Of a stretch of 64,000 nucleotides of DNA, positions 41,338 to 52,400 are shown one piece after another. Location: positions 62,001 to 126,000 of the forward strand of contig JAPTJF010000047.1 of the NCBI GenBank assembly GCA_029339195.1. The letters run 5' to 3'. How positions within the stretch are numbered: position 1 is the stretch's first letter; the number at the start of each line of letters is the position of its first letter. The position numbers and the translations under genes are program-made. The notes beneath the pieces are model-generated. The model worked only from the letters and a program-made list of their open reading frames with translations. It was not told where the DNA came from and did no database searches. Origin of the DNA: Micractinium sp. NFX-FRZ (Eukaryota; Chlorophyta; Trebouxiophyceae; Chlorellales; Chlorellaceae).

Positions 41338-44080
41338 ATGATCTGGCTGGCCATCCTCATCACGGTGGTCTCCTCCACCAGCTGCAGCGTGGGCAAGGCG
41401 CTGCAGAAGGAGGCCACCCGCCACCTGCCCCGCTTCTCCGCCACCGACCGCAAAATCCTGTCGCAATACCTCAACTCCCGCCTCTGGGTCTCAGGCCTGG
41501 CAGCCGACCTGGGAGGCGCGGTGCTGCAGATCGCAGCGTTTGCGCTGGCGCCGGTGAGTGGCGGCGGGGGCCAGGGGCGGGGCTGCGAGCGGGGGGTGGG
41601 GGGCGGGGCCCAGAACGGCGCGGACCGGCGCTCCCTCTGCCCGGTGGGCTGACACTTGCACAGTGTGGGAAGTGCAGTGGGGCTCAACTGAAGCCCTAAC
41701 AAGGGCAGCATGACCTCTCATGCCCCTAGTGGAAGTAGTTAGATCCCCCTAACTTATGTGGCTGGCACCCCCGCCGATGCGGCCGGCGTGGCTCTTACAG
41801 GTCGCCTTCCTGCCGCGCCGCTGCCTCCCATACCTCGTCCTGACCCCACCCCACACCGCTCGCACCCTTACACTTTGCTTCCCCATGTCGGCAGGTCTCC
41901 ATTGTGCAGCCCATCAGCGGTGTGGGGCTGGTGGGCCTGGCAGTGTACAGCCACCTCTTCCTGAAAGAGAAGCTGCATGCCCTCGAGTGGGGGGCAGTGG
42001 CGCTCGCCTTTGCCGGCACTCTGGGCCTGGGAGCTACCAGCGCTGAGGGCAGCCCGCCGGATGACGCGGCAGCTGCAGCAGCCGCCAGCACCGGAGCAGG
42101 CGCTGCAGGCGCGGCGGCAGACGCGGCAGGGGCCGCAGCTGCTGCCGCCGGCCAGGCAGCCGCCGCCGGCGCGGGGGTGGCGGCAGCTGGGGGCGGCGGC
42201 GGCGGCGGGGACGGCACGGCTGCTGCTGTTGCTGCTGCGGCGGCGGGTGAACCTGGCGCGCTGCGCATGCTGGGCGTGCTGTTTGCGCTGTCCATGGCTG
42301 TGCTCATGGTATCACTCCTGCGCTCCCGCCACCACCACCGCCAGCGCCGCCCGGGTGACAAGCCGGCAGCCGTCACATACGGCCTGCAGGCGGGCGCCTG
42401 CTTCGGCCTCTCCGCCGCCTCCTGCCGCATCGGTGGGTGGGCGGGCAGGAGCGTGAGCCCGTGGGGTGGCAGCTGGCATGTGGGGCTGCAAGTGTGCCCA
42501 GTCCAGGCAGTGCAGCAGCTGCAGGCTGATGTTTTGGAAGCACGACTTGGTGGTTTGAACATCAGGGTCCTGAGCCTGCCTGCCCTAGGCTTGGCAGCCG
42601 CTCTACTTGAGCTTCGGACTCGCCGCCCTGTTGCGCAATGCGCTCACCCCATGCCTGCCTGCCCTTCGCCCATCCACCCAACCCGCAGGCTTCCTGCTTG
42701 CGCAGCGGCTGAGCCGGCTGTTTGTGGCTGTCGGCCTGGGCGGCAGCATCGCCCTCAGCAGCAGCGGCTTTGTGCTGCAAACCTGCGGCTTCAAGGAGGG
42801 CAGCGCAGGTGCGGTGGGGGGTTTGGGGAGTGGGCTGGCTGCCCTGGTGCTTCGCGCAAAGCAGGCAGGGTGGCTGGGGGGCGCAGTGGGACTTGAGGGA
42901 GACCCAGCGGACGTGAGGCGGCACGAAAAATATGTGTGTGCCTGTGTAAGGCAGGGCCCAGGAACAGGTCGCGGGATGCTGCCCGCTGGCTGCTTGGCAC
43001 ACCCGGCGTCCCATGTGCTGCGCATGCCTGCCTGCTGCCGCCACCTCACGGCGCTCCCCTCCCCAGCCTCCGCTCTGTGCCCCCTCCCCTCCCCTCCCCT
43101 GCAGTGGTTGTGTGCACCCTGGCGGCTGTCAGCAGCATGGTGACAGGCGGTGAGCTGGCAGCTGCCGCTGCTGCGCTGCATGCTGAGCTGGGCTGGGCTG
43201 GGTGGGGTCTGTCAGATCAAGTGCTGCCTTTGCTGCCGCTCTCTGGAAGCGATCTTTGATCTTAAACTGGGCGGTGGCACCTTCCTGCCTGCCACCTCCC
43301 GCTGCCCGCTTGCACCTGTGCTCCTCCCTCCTGCCCCTGCCCAGCTTGGGCAGCACCCTCCCGCATGCCACCTGCCCCTCCCTGTTCTGTGCCTGTCCTT
43401 TTATGCGTGTCCCCCCGCTCCTGCCCCCGCAGTGCTGGTGGGCGTGCTGGGGCTGGCGGAGGCCCTGCCGCAGACGGCGGGCGCGGCGGCGGTGCGCCTC
43501 CTCAGCTGGGCCTGCATCCTGCTGGGAGTGACAGGTGGGGGAGCGGGGGGTGGGCTGCTGCTGCCTTGCCTGCCTCCACACATGGCCTCTAGCAGCGGTC
43601 AGCAGGCGAGCGGTGGTCAGGCCTCTGCAGCAGTGCAGCTTGCGGGGGGGGGAGCACATGTGAGGGGTGAGGGCAGCTCCTGCCGATCCTGCTGTGCCCC
43701 CTGGCCACCCCCACCACCAACCCACCCCCACTCCTGCCCCCCCGCAGTGCTGGCCAACGGGGCGGGCGGCACCCACGAGCTGGCGGCGGTGCTGCTGGCC
43801 AAGCTGCCGGCGGCGGTATGGAAGGCCCTGCCCGTCAGGTGCGTGGTGTGCGGGGCGCGGGCTGGCTGGGAGCGCCAGGCTGGCGTCCGGCTGGGGAGGT
43901 GCTGTGCCCATCAATCAGCATGCTGCCCACGCAAGGGTGCCCCCTCCCCTCCCCTCCCCCCGCTGCCGCTGCTGCAGCGCCGCCGTGAAGCTCAAGAGCT
44001 GGGCCACCCACCACGTGGAGCTGCCCCAGCTGGTGGCCCCAGACTTGTCGGCTGGCGGCACCGGCCACACCAAGGCATGA
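41338..44080 (+). CDS. NIPA-like magnesium transporter (DUF803, EamA-related)
   Basis: Seven exons, 41338-41553, 41895-42432, 42689-42808, 43105-43149, 43433-43534, 43748-43838 and 43978-44080, join in phase to 404 residues. The first helices carry the NIPA hallmarks: SVGKALQKEA, then WVSGLAADLGGAVLQIAAFALAP, VSIVQPISGVGLVGLAVYSHLFLKE and WGAVALAFAGTLGLG. An 80-residue Ala/Gly linker in exon 2 is unusual and interrupts the helical core. The second half gives GLQAGACFGLSAA, GGSIALSSSGFVLQ and VVCTLAAVSSMVTG|VLVGVLGLAEALP. The number of helices, about nine, fits the family, which moves Mg2+ across plasma or endosomal membranes. An upstream exon cannot be excluded because the ATG sits at the edge of helix 1. 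Confidence 0.85.
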
Positions 44081-44206
44081 GGGCGCGGCCAGCAAACCCC
44101 CACATCTTTTGGTGCTCTGCACGTGCACCCTCCAAAACTGCCCACCTGGCTGGCTGGCGCAGGCAGGGCACCCACCCACTGTTCCTCCTCCCCAGGCCCC
44201 CTTTTG

Positions 44207-44211
44207 TGTAA
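44207..44211 (+). terminator. Putative poly(A) signal TGTAA for the NIPA-like gene
   Basis: TGTAA 127 nt after the stop at 44080. Confidence 0.5.
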
Positions 44212-46039
44212 CCACCACCTTGGCAAGTCAGTCGGTTGTGTGTTGCTTTACAGGGCGAGAAGAAAGGGGACGCTAGAATGGCAGGGGGAGGCCACGAGGC
44301 CTTTGGGCCCTCATCGGGAGGAGGGGTGGTACACGGTGGTTGAAAAAGGGGGAGAGATGTTTTTGGGGGAGGGGTGGGCGCATTTGCCGCTGCGCCCGGG
44401 GCGGGGGGGTCACCGCTGATTTCCAAGCCCAGCAGCTGCAGGCTGCCAGCCGGGTCTGGCAGCCAGTCGAGGATGTGTTGCGGGGGGGGGGCAGTGTTGG
44501 GGGCGGGCCACAGGCAATAACGAGGGCGAGCCCAAAAGGGGGGTAGGTGCAGGGAGGACGAGCAGCGCACAAAGAGAGCACACAGGGTAGCGCACACAAG
44601 GGGTGGGGGGAAGAGGCAAAAACGTGACTCAAAGCTATCGCATGAGGGCAGGCGTCCGTTGGGGCTCCCCACACACAGGGGAGGGGGTGAGGAGGCAGAG
44701 AGGGGGCGCTGTTCCAGGAAGGGGGGGGGGAGAGAGAGAAGAGCGGTGAGGCAACCAGGGTCAGGTGTGCATGCACGCGGGCGGGCAGAGCGCCACGGGC
44801 GGGCGAGGTACAGGACGGGCGTGCGGGCCAGCAAATGGTAGGAATACAATGCGGCGGCGGGGCCAACTGACAGAGGCGGTCGGTGAGCACGGAGTGCGGG
44901 GTTACGGTGGGCAGTTCCGGATGGTGGGGGGTGGGGTGCTTGGGTGGGTGGGTGGGGAGGGGAGAGGGCAGTGGGGTGGGGGGCGGGGGGCGCAAAGTGC
45001 AACCAGGTGAGAGGGGTGGGGGGTGGGGTGGCGGTGGCGGGTGAGGGCTGGGAAAGGGCGCAAGTGAAGGAATCGGTTGATCAGGCGGGCGGGCTCGGGG
45101 CTGGGGGGCGCCGGCGGGGGGGAGGTGGCCTTGCAGGGGGGAAGCGATCGCGGCTTTGCAGCCGGCCGTCCCTCGAGCGTGGACGCAGAGTGCCCCGCCG
45201 GCGACGCCGAGCAGTGTGGCCCCAGCCCTTGTGCCGCGCCTGCATGGAGGAAATTGGTCAGAAGAGACGGGGGTGCCAGGCAGGCGGGGCAAGCAAGGCT
45301 CAGAAAAGCAAGTGGGGGCGGAAAGGGAAGGGGGGCCGCTGGCAGCCGCAAGGGGGCGGCTGCCGCGATGAAATGTTGCAAAGGGAGCATCTGTCTTCCA
45401 GGCGGGAGAAAGGGGGCGTGCCGCGCCGAAATCAAGGGTGGGTGTTGTGTCAGGGGGTGGGATAGCACCTGCCTAGCAAACGGAGGGCTGGCGGGGGCCG
45501 CCAGAAGAGTATTTGGCGCTGGCACCGAGAGCCGAATACCGCAGAATAGGAAGATTGGCACTGCCTAACGGGGATGGGGGTAGGGGGGACGGAGCAGAGA
45601 GCTAAAGCGCAAGCATGCGGCAAAACTGGAGGTGGTGAAGTAAATTCGGGGGGGGGGCGGGGGGGGGATGAGAGGGGCACTATTGGGGACGGGGGGACAG
45701 AGGACGGGTGGGAAAAAAAAAAAAAAAAAAACAGCAATCAGTGTGGCGATTGAGGGCTGTCGTATGGACGCCGCGTCCGGCGCGCAAGCCGTGCGCAGCG
45801 GCCCCGCCTGAGGGATTGGGTTGGGTCGGCGGGGCCGCGGCGCCAAGTGGTGTGCTGCCGCGCTAGTGCCGGGGTGCGGGCGTTGGAAGGCTGAAGGACG
45901 TGTCGTTCAGGGAGATGTAGCAGGAAGGCTTGGGGGGTGTGGCGTGGTGCCGCGGGCGCGCCGCCGTAAACATGGGCGGCCCGTGGCTGGCCCACACAGC
46001 TGCTGCCCCACCATGCTGCTGCGCCGTGCTGCCGCCTGC
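44212..46039. other. Gene-free, strongly G-skewed tail-to-tail region
   Basis: About 1.8 kb between the NIPA-like gene and the minus-strand gene ending at 46040. The plus strand is full of G runs of 4-10. Long ORFs on the minus strand are Pro-rich translations of that skew and are not taken as genes. A run of 19 A (45713-45731) lies near the right end. It may be a long 3' UTR of the minus-strand gene. Confidence 0.6.
45713..45731. repeat. A19 homopolymer
   Basis: Nineteen consecutive A in a GC-rich setting, directly after a G-rich stretch. Confidence 0.95.
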
Positions 46040-47295
46040 TCACAGGGTCAGGCGGGAGCGCAGGCCCTCGGCGGCCTCGGCCAGCAGCAGGCTGGAGGTG
46101 GGGATGGGCAGGCAGTCGGGCGTGGGGCTGTTGGTGAACGCCGGGCCCGCAAACTTGGTGCAGGCGGGGGGCGGGGCGCGGGGGGCGCTGCCCTTGGCGC
46201 CGGGCGTGCGCAGCGAGGCGCCTGCGGCCGCAGAGGCGGCGGCCAGCTGGCGCATGTCGATCGCGGGCTCCGGGCGCTTGCGCGCCGGGGACACGCGCTG
46301 GCCGGCGCCGCCGCTGGGGGCGGGCTTGGCAGCGCTGGCGCCGGCGGCGTCGCGCTGGTGCTTCTTGCTGCCGGCGCTGCGGGGCTTGCGGCTGGGGGCG
46401 AGGGGTGAGGTCATCTCGGTGTCGCTGCCGCTGCCGCTGCCGTGACGGCCGCCAGAGGCGGTGGACGCAGAGGCGGCGCTGCCAGAGGGCTGGGCGGCGG
46501 GCTTGCCGCCGCGGCGCGCGTGCTTGGCCTGCAGCACCTCGCCCTCCTTGCGGGGCGGGCTGCCGGCCAGGGAGCCGTTGGAGCGCTCGTTTGCGTGGCG
46601 TTTGAGGCCGCCGGGCACCGTCACCGGCTTGGTGGCGGGCGTGCGGCGGCCGGGCTGCAGCGACTGGAAGGAGCCGGCGCTGGCATCAGAGGAGTCGAAG
46701 AAGGGCACAAGGGTGCGCTCCTGGAGGGGGCAGAGGGATGGGCAGCGGGAGGGGAGAGACGCAGGGAGGTGAGTGATGGGAACCAGCAGGCAGCAAGCTG
46801 CAGGGGCTAGGGGCATCGGCCCAGAAGAGCAGAATCAACCATTGGAGCCTTGCCAGCAGGCGGGTTGTCCGGGAAGCGGTAGAGGCGGTCGGTCGCCGCC
46901 CGCCACACCCGCAGATTGGCCTCCTCACCACGAGCGACTCGGTGGCCACCTCCTTCTTGCGGCTGGCTGCGATCAGGCGGTCGACAAGCATGTCGTTGTC
47001 GCCCTTCCAGGAGCGGGGCTGCAGGGGCCAATTTCGGGGGAGGCGAGGCGGGCGGGCAGGGAGGGCTCTGAAGTCAGTTCCAGGCGGCGTATGGGTGCTC
47101 GCTAGGCACAGACATCACGCTGAGGGCGGCAAGGCGCGGCCGCAGTGGCCGAGGCAGCTGCTCACGAAAAACCCTGGCCCGTCGGTTTGCCGCGTCCCGG
47201 CTGCAGGGCCCGCCCGTCCCCGCGGAGCAGCCTGACAGTGTATAGCGGCTCACCTGCATGGTGTGCACGGGCGCGGGCTGCAGGACGAGGGCCAT
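46040..47295 (-). CDS. Unrecognised 270-aa basic, Ser/Ala-rich protein
   Basis: Three phase-0 exons, 47295-47254, 47018-46929 and 46720-46040, give 270 residues. Exons 1-2 carry the only ordered-looking part (WKGDNDMLVDRLIAASRKKEVA, shortened here as NDMLVDRLIAASRKKEV). Exon 3 starts ERTLVPFFDSSDASAGSF and is then low in complexity with many SP/TP sites (TPATKPVTVP, AGSPPRKEGE, MTSPLAPSRKPRS, RVSPARKRPEP). The clustered SP/TP sites next to basic residues suggest a substrate of proline-directed kinases such as CDKs. No family is recognised. Donor and acceptor sites are good (CAG|GTGAGC, GTG|GTGAGG). Confidence 0.6.
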
Positions 47296-49181
47296 AGCTA
47301 CAGTGACGAGGCCGGCGCGGTGGTGCTTCTGAAGGCCGGCGAGGGCTGTCAGACGTCAAAAGAGAGCCGAAAGGGGCGGACAGGGGCCGCGGGGTGCAGT
47401 TTGGTGCGGTGGTAAGGGGCTGGTGCAGGTGAGACAGTGGCGGGCGGAGGGGGCGTGGGGAGGCTGAGTGTAAGGCCCAGTGGCCCTGGGGCTGTTAGCA
47501 GGGGTGAAGTGTTGGGGAACGGGGCCCCGACGGCGCTGCTTGTGCCCCGACGGCGCTGCCCCCCGAGAGTTACCTTCCACCAGCCAAGGTCTAGATGCGT
47601 GCGCCGCTTGCCTTTAAGGGCCCGATCTTTGGGTTTCCCCGACGTTTTTGGTCGCGGACAGGTAGCATGTTGCAGCGGACGCAGGCTCAACGGAGCAATG
47701 TGGGGGTGCAAGAGCGGCGGGGCGGCTTGCCCCCCCCCCCCTGCCGCCGCTCAGCTCCCAGCCACCTGCACCGGCCAACTCCCACCCACCTGCACCGGCC
47801 AAGCTGGCTCCCGCCCTGGCCAGCTATCCCCAGCCCAGGATTATGCCTGCTTCTGTATCCGGAAACCCGCCCCTGTTGGGGCAGTGCCTTGGGCAGTGCT
47901 CCTCAGAGGCTGCGCCGTGCCATCCTGACTGGTCGGCCACCCGCTGGCATCGGTGGTTTCCCTTGCGTCTGCTGACGGCCCTGCATGCTCCCCGCCCTCC
48001 CTTCAATGTTGTTTTGGCTCTCCGCCTCCTCCAGTGCATGACATCCCGCCATGACGCAACCAAGCAGGCATCACTGCCAGTTGCTTGCTTCCCGCCAGGG
48101 TCGGGCCACCCGGCCGGCGGTGCCTGGGTTGGATGCACACTGAGGCTGCAAATGCCACCACGGCTGGTCGCCCACCCATGCTGGTGCTGCTGGTGCTGCT
48201 TGCATGGAAGGTGATGTGGCATACAAGCTCCAACGTGACCTATACACTACCTGGCACCTGATTCGTCCGAGCAAGCCAGCACAGCGGCCAGCCAGTGAGC
48301 GGCCGTCTTGGTGGGGTGGCCAGCAGGGCAGGGAGCAAGGCCCCGAGTCCACTACAACTGCGCCTCCAAAGGTTGTCTTCACCCCCACATTTGCAGCAGC
48401 CACACACGAACGGTCAACGGGCAAACAACTGCGTGTTGACGTGCTGGCAGCCGGCTGGGTCAATGAAGCGGGCACTGTGCCGTCCTCAAACCTGCCAATG
48501 AGCAGCAGGCAGGCTTGCCATCCCCTGTCTGTCGCTCCTTCTCCTGGGATCAGCCACAGCAACCGGTACTGGCACATTTGCCAATTAATAAAGTAGTGTT
48601 GTGGGTGAGGCGCTGCTAGGCAGCCCTGGGGACCAGGGCGCTAGCGGCCGCTGCCTGCCAGCTGGGCGGCGGGGCTGGACGCCAAACCCTGGCATTGCGA
48701 CCGCCCATTTCCCTTCTGATCGCGACTCCTGTGTACTCGCAGCAAATTGACAGCAAAGGAGCCCCAGCCCAGCTCGCAGTGAAGTGTGCGGCGGAGAATC
48801 TGCGGCGGCGAGGCTGCAGGCAGCCCCGGCGATTCTCGTTAGCAATACTATCAACATTCCTGGTCACAACCAGCAACAGCGGTTTCTTAGAGCGGCGCGC
48901 ATGTGGAGCAAGAGGTGCGACCAGAGCTGTGCAGAAGGCCTTGTGGTGTTGCTCAGTGCCTGGGATCATGGCGAGGTGATGCCCAGATGCGAGGCGCTCG
49001 AGGACGAGGTCGGGCGTGCGGCCTCAACTCGCTATGCCACACTGCCGCCTCTGCTGCCGGCGCCGCCGCTGCCTGTGCAGGCCGTAGCGCCGCGTGGGGC
49101 TCCTAGGTCTGACAGGCGCAGGCCTCATATACAGCCGCGGAAAGAGTCAACACGCAGCAGTAGGCTGCTTGCCTGCTTGGA
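47296..49181. other. Head-to-head intergenic region, 1.9 kb
   Basis: It lies between the minus-strand start at 47295 and the ABC1-kinase start at 49182, so it should hold two promoters. Open frames at 47843-48214 and 48204-48596 (plus) and 48616-48969 (minus) show no recognisable protein features. I see no RNA gene or repeat. Confidence 0.5.
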
Positions 49182-49406
49182 ATGCGCCGAGCAGCGAGCT
49201 GCCTGCGGCTGGCAGCAGAGGGAGCAGCAGCAGGTGGCGGCACCTGTGCTGCCGCGGCGTGTAGCACAAAATGCGGCCCAGGCAGGTTGCCCCTGCTGGC
49301 CTCTTGTGGCGTAGCTGCAGACCTGGCTCGCACGCAGCACTCCTCGCTGCAGCAGCGCCTTTTGGCGTTTGCAGCAGGCAGGGCGGGCAGCATGGCTGGA
49401 GCCAGC

Positions 49407-49439
<33 letters not shown>

Positions 49440-52400
49440 CAGCGAGCCGCCAGCGCAGCCGGCGCCAGCTGCTCAGGGCGCAGCATTGCCGGCAGCTCTG
49501 CTGCCGCGCTGCTGGCAGCAAGCAGACGCGGCGTGCACACAGCGGCCCCCAGCTGGCAGCCTCTGGGCCTACCGCCGCTGCATGCTGGCAAGCCCCGCTT
49601 GCGAGCGTGCTATGGCACACAGGCGCCTGCGGTGCCGAGCCGCTGGGCAGCCGGCAGCGGCAAGCTGCCGTCCAAATGGGTGGCAGCGCGGCGGCAGCTT
49701 GCCGCCCGGATAGAGTGGGTGCTGGGCAGGGGCTACCACGCCCGGGAGGCCTTCTTCAACGCGATCTACATGCAGGTGAATCCCCCAAGGGGTTGTGGCA
49801 GGTTATGTGGTTGTCCTGGCACGGGGATGCCTAAAACACACGTGTGACCGCTGCACAATCCCGAGCGAGTGAGGCTTGGCTGACTGCCAGTGTGCCAGGC
49901 TGGCTGTCGGCTGCATGAGCAGCATGGGCAGCGCCGGCGGTGTGCAAACGGGCGGCACTGCTGCACTGCCCTCGTGTGCGCCGGCGCTGCTCCTGCTACA
50001 CCCCCGCCGCCCCTCTGCCCCGCTGCATGTGCTCAATTTGCACACACTCATTGGGCATGCTCACCACTTGCCTGCCTGCCTGCCTGCCTGCCCACATGTA
50101 TGCAGCCTGTGTGGACCAAGTCGCTGCTGCTCGTGCTGGCGGAGCGCCTGACGCGGGGGGACCCCCGCTTTGCATGGTGCTACAGCACGCCGGTGGCAGA
50201 GGTGGGCGGATGGCGCTGCTGGTTGGGGGGGCCTGCTGCGGCCAGTGCGCCCTCTGCGCCGGGGCCATGTGTGTGTTGTCGGGCCGCTGTGACCGCCGCT
50301 GTGACCGGCGTGCGCCCGGCTGCTGGCAGCTGCCATCCTTCCGCCGCTCCTCCCATCATCGCTATGCGTCAACCGCTGACCTGGAGGCCACACCTCACCT
50401 GCCTACCTCATGCCACCGTCCCACCCCGCCGCCTTTGTTGTCAGCGGCGCAGCTGAGGGGGAACACAAGCAGTAGCTGTTCCCTGAGCCACCCACCCACC
50501 CGCAGCTCCGCTGTGCGAAACTGATGCAACCGTCAACCCCCGCGGCCTTTTACAATGCATGCATGTGTGTGCTGTCCGTCCACCCTCGCCTGCCTGCCGC
50601 GCGCAGTCGGAGGAGCAGCTGTGTGAGCAGGCGGAGGAGGAGCCGGCATTCCTGAGCCGCCTGCAGCGCATGCGCCGTGCAGCGGCCAGCCTGGCGCGCC
50701 TCGCCGTCCTGCTGCTCCTCTTCTCACCCGTGGTGCTCACCGCGCCGTTTGTGGGCGACCTGCTGGGCCTGTCGCGCGCCACCTGGCTGCGCCTGCTCAG
50801 GTGGGTGCGGGGTTCACAGCGTTGTGGCAGTGCAGGGATGAGCGGTTGTAGGTGCGGTGGTGGTGGGGCGAGTGCTCGCCCTGCTGGCTCCTTCCTGAGG
50901 TTCCGCCCCGCTTGCGTCTCAGTACGACATGACCCGCCTCTCCCTCTGCCCCCTTCCTTCTCCTCCCGCTGCCTTCTCTCTGCCTGCACCCCCACTTCCT
51001 TTGCTCCCCTCCCTTCCTGCCCACCACCCTCTCCCTTGCTCCCGACCCTGTGCTCTTCCCACCGCCCCTATCCTACCCCCTGCTTTCCTCTGCTCCCAGG
51101 CGGACCCTGGAGATTGCGGGCCCCGCCTTCATTAAGTGGGGGCAGTGGGCCGCCACCCGCCACGACCTCTTCCCGCCGGACTTCTGTGCTGAGCTGGAGC
51201 TGCTGCACTGCCAGGTGCGCGTGCATTCGCATGCAGCGGCCTTCGCAGGCCGACGCAGAACGCCTGCCCCACCTTGCCTGCCGTCACACCCTTCCCAACC
51301 GCCTGCCAGCCCTCCCTGTGTGCCAACCTGACCCTCACAGAGGCGGCTGTTCGACAGCTTTTGTGTTCTGTGCCTCCCACATCTCTCACAGCATCAACTT
51401 GTTTTCCACCTCTCCCGCAGGCCCCGGCGCGCGCGCTGCCCTTCACGACTTATGAAATCTCCGGCCTCTCTCATGCCTGCCACGTGTGCTCCCACCTCTT
51501 CCTCTCCCGCAGGCCCCGGCGCACGCGCTGCCCTTCACGGAGGCCGCCGTGCGCGAGGCCTTTGGGTTTGGTGTGCCCGACCTCTTCTCCCAGTTTGATG
51601 CGGAGCCGGTGGCCAGCGGCAGCATCGGGCAGATCCACCGCGGCGTGCTGAGCGACACCGGGGCGCGGCTGACGGGGATGGAGCCAGGTGGGTGAGGGAA
51701 GCATTGGTGTGGCAAGGGTTTGTGAACAGAGCAGTATAGGGTAGACTTGGCGAGGCGTGCGGAGCAACACTGGCGTGCGGCTGGCGGGGATGGAGCAATG
51801 TGTGTGTGTGTGTATTGGTGGTGTAGTCATGGAGCATAGGGCCCCCGCGTGTTGCCCTGCTGCTGCTGATTCCTTCCCTCTGCCTCCCTTTGCGCCACAC
51901 GATGCCCCTCCCTGCTGCCGCCTCCTTCTCAGTGTGCCCGCAGTCGTGCAGATGCAGCTCCCGGTTCGCTGCTGGCAGCTCCCCTGCATCAAACACATCC
52001 CCTCCCCCTGGACCCCCCTGTCCCTCACTGCCCCCGCCCATCTCCTGCTGCCCGCACTATCTGCCCCCCCACAGGCACGGTGGTGGCGGTGAAGGTGCGG
52101 CACCCTGGTGTGAGCGAGTCGATAGAGCGCGACTTCGCCCTCATGATGGCTGCCGCGCGGGTGAGGAGAGGACGGCATGTGCGGGGCCGGGGCACTTGAT
52201 GCAGGGGTTGGAGAGGGTGTGCACCGAGCGAGGCTCCAGCAACTGGACCTGTGCTCGTGCTGGCTGCTGCCCGGGTCAGTGTGGTAGCAGTGGGTAGCGG
52301 TGGGCAGCAGTGGTGAAGGGGATGGAGGGGGCCCGCTGTGGAGGGGGCCTGCAAGGAGGCGAAGGGGCACCCGCAGGGCAGTGTGCCCAGCAAAAGACCC

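Noticed and set aside
44273..45292. Long Pro-rich minus-strand ORF
   Set aside because: Its composition simply mirrors C-runs of the G-skewed region; overlapping frames look equally open and no domain is visible.
46850..46931. Protein-like reading (ANLRVWRAATDRLYRFP) just after exon 2 of the 270-aa gene
   Set aside because: It is in a different frame from exon 2 and would need a frameshift across a strong GTGAGG donor. It may be a shadow frame of GC-rich DNA, though an indel cannot be excluded.
47843..48596. Plus-strand ORFs in the 47.3-49.2 kb spacer
   Set aside because: No start context, splice partners or family resemblance; similar open frames exist on the opposite strand.
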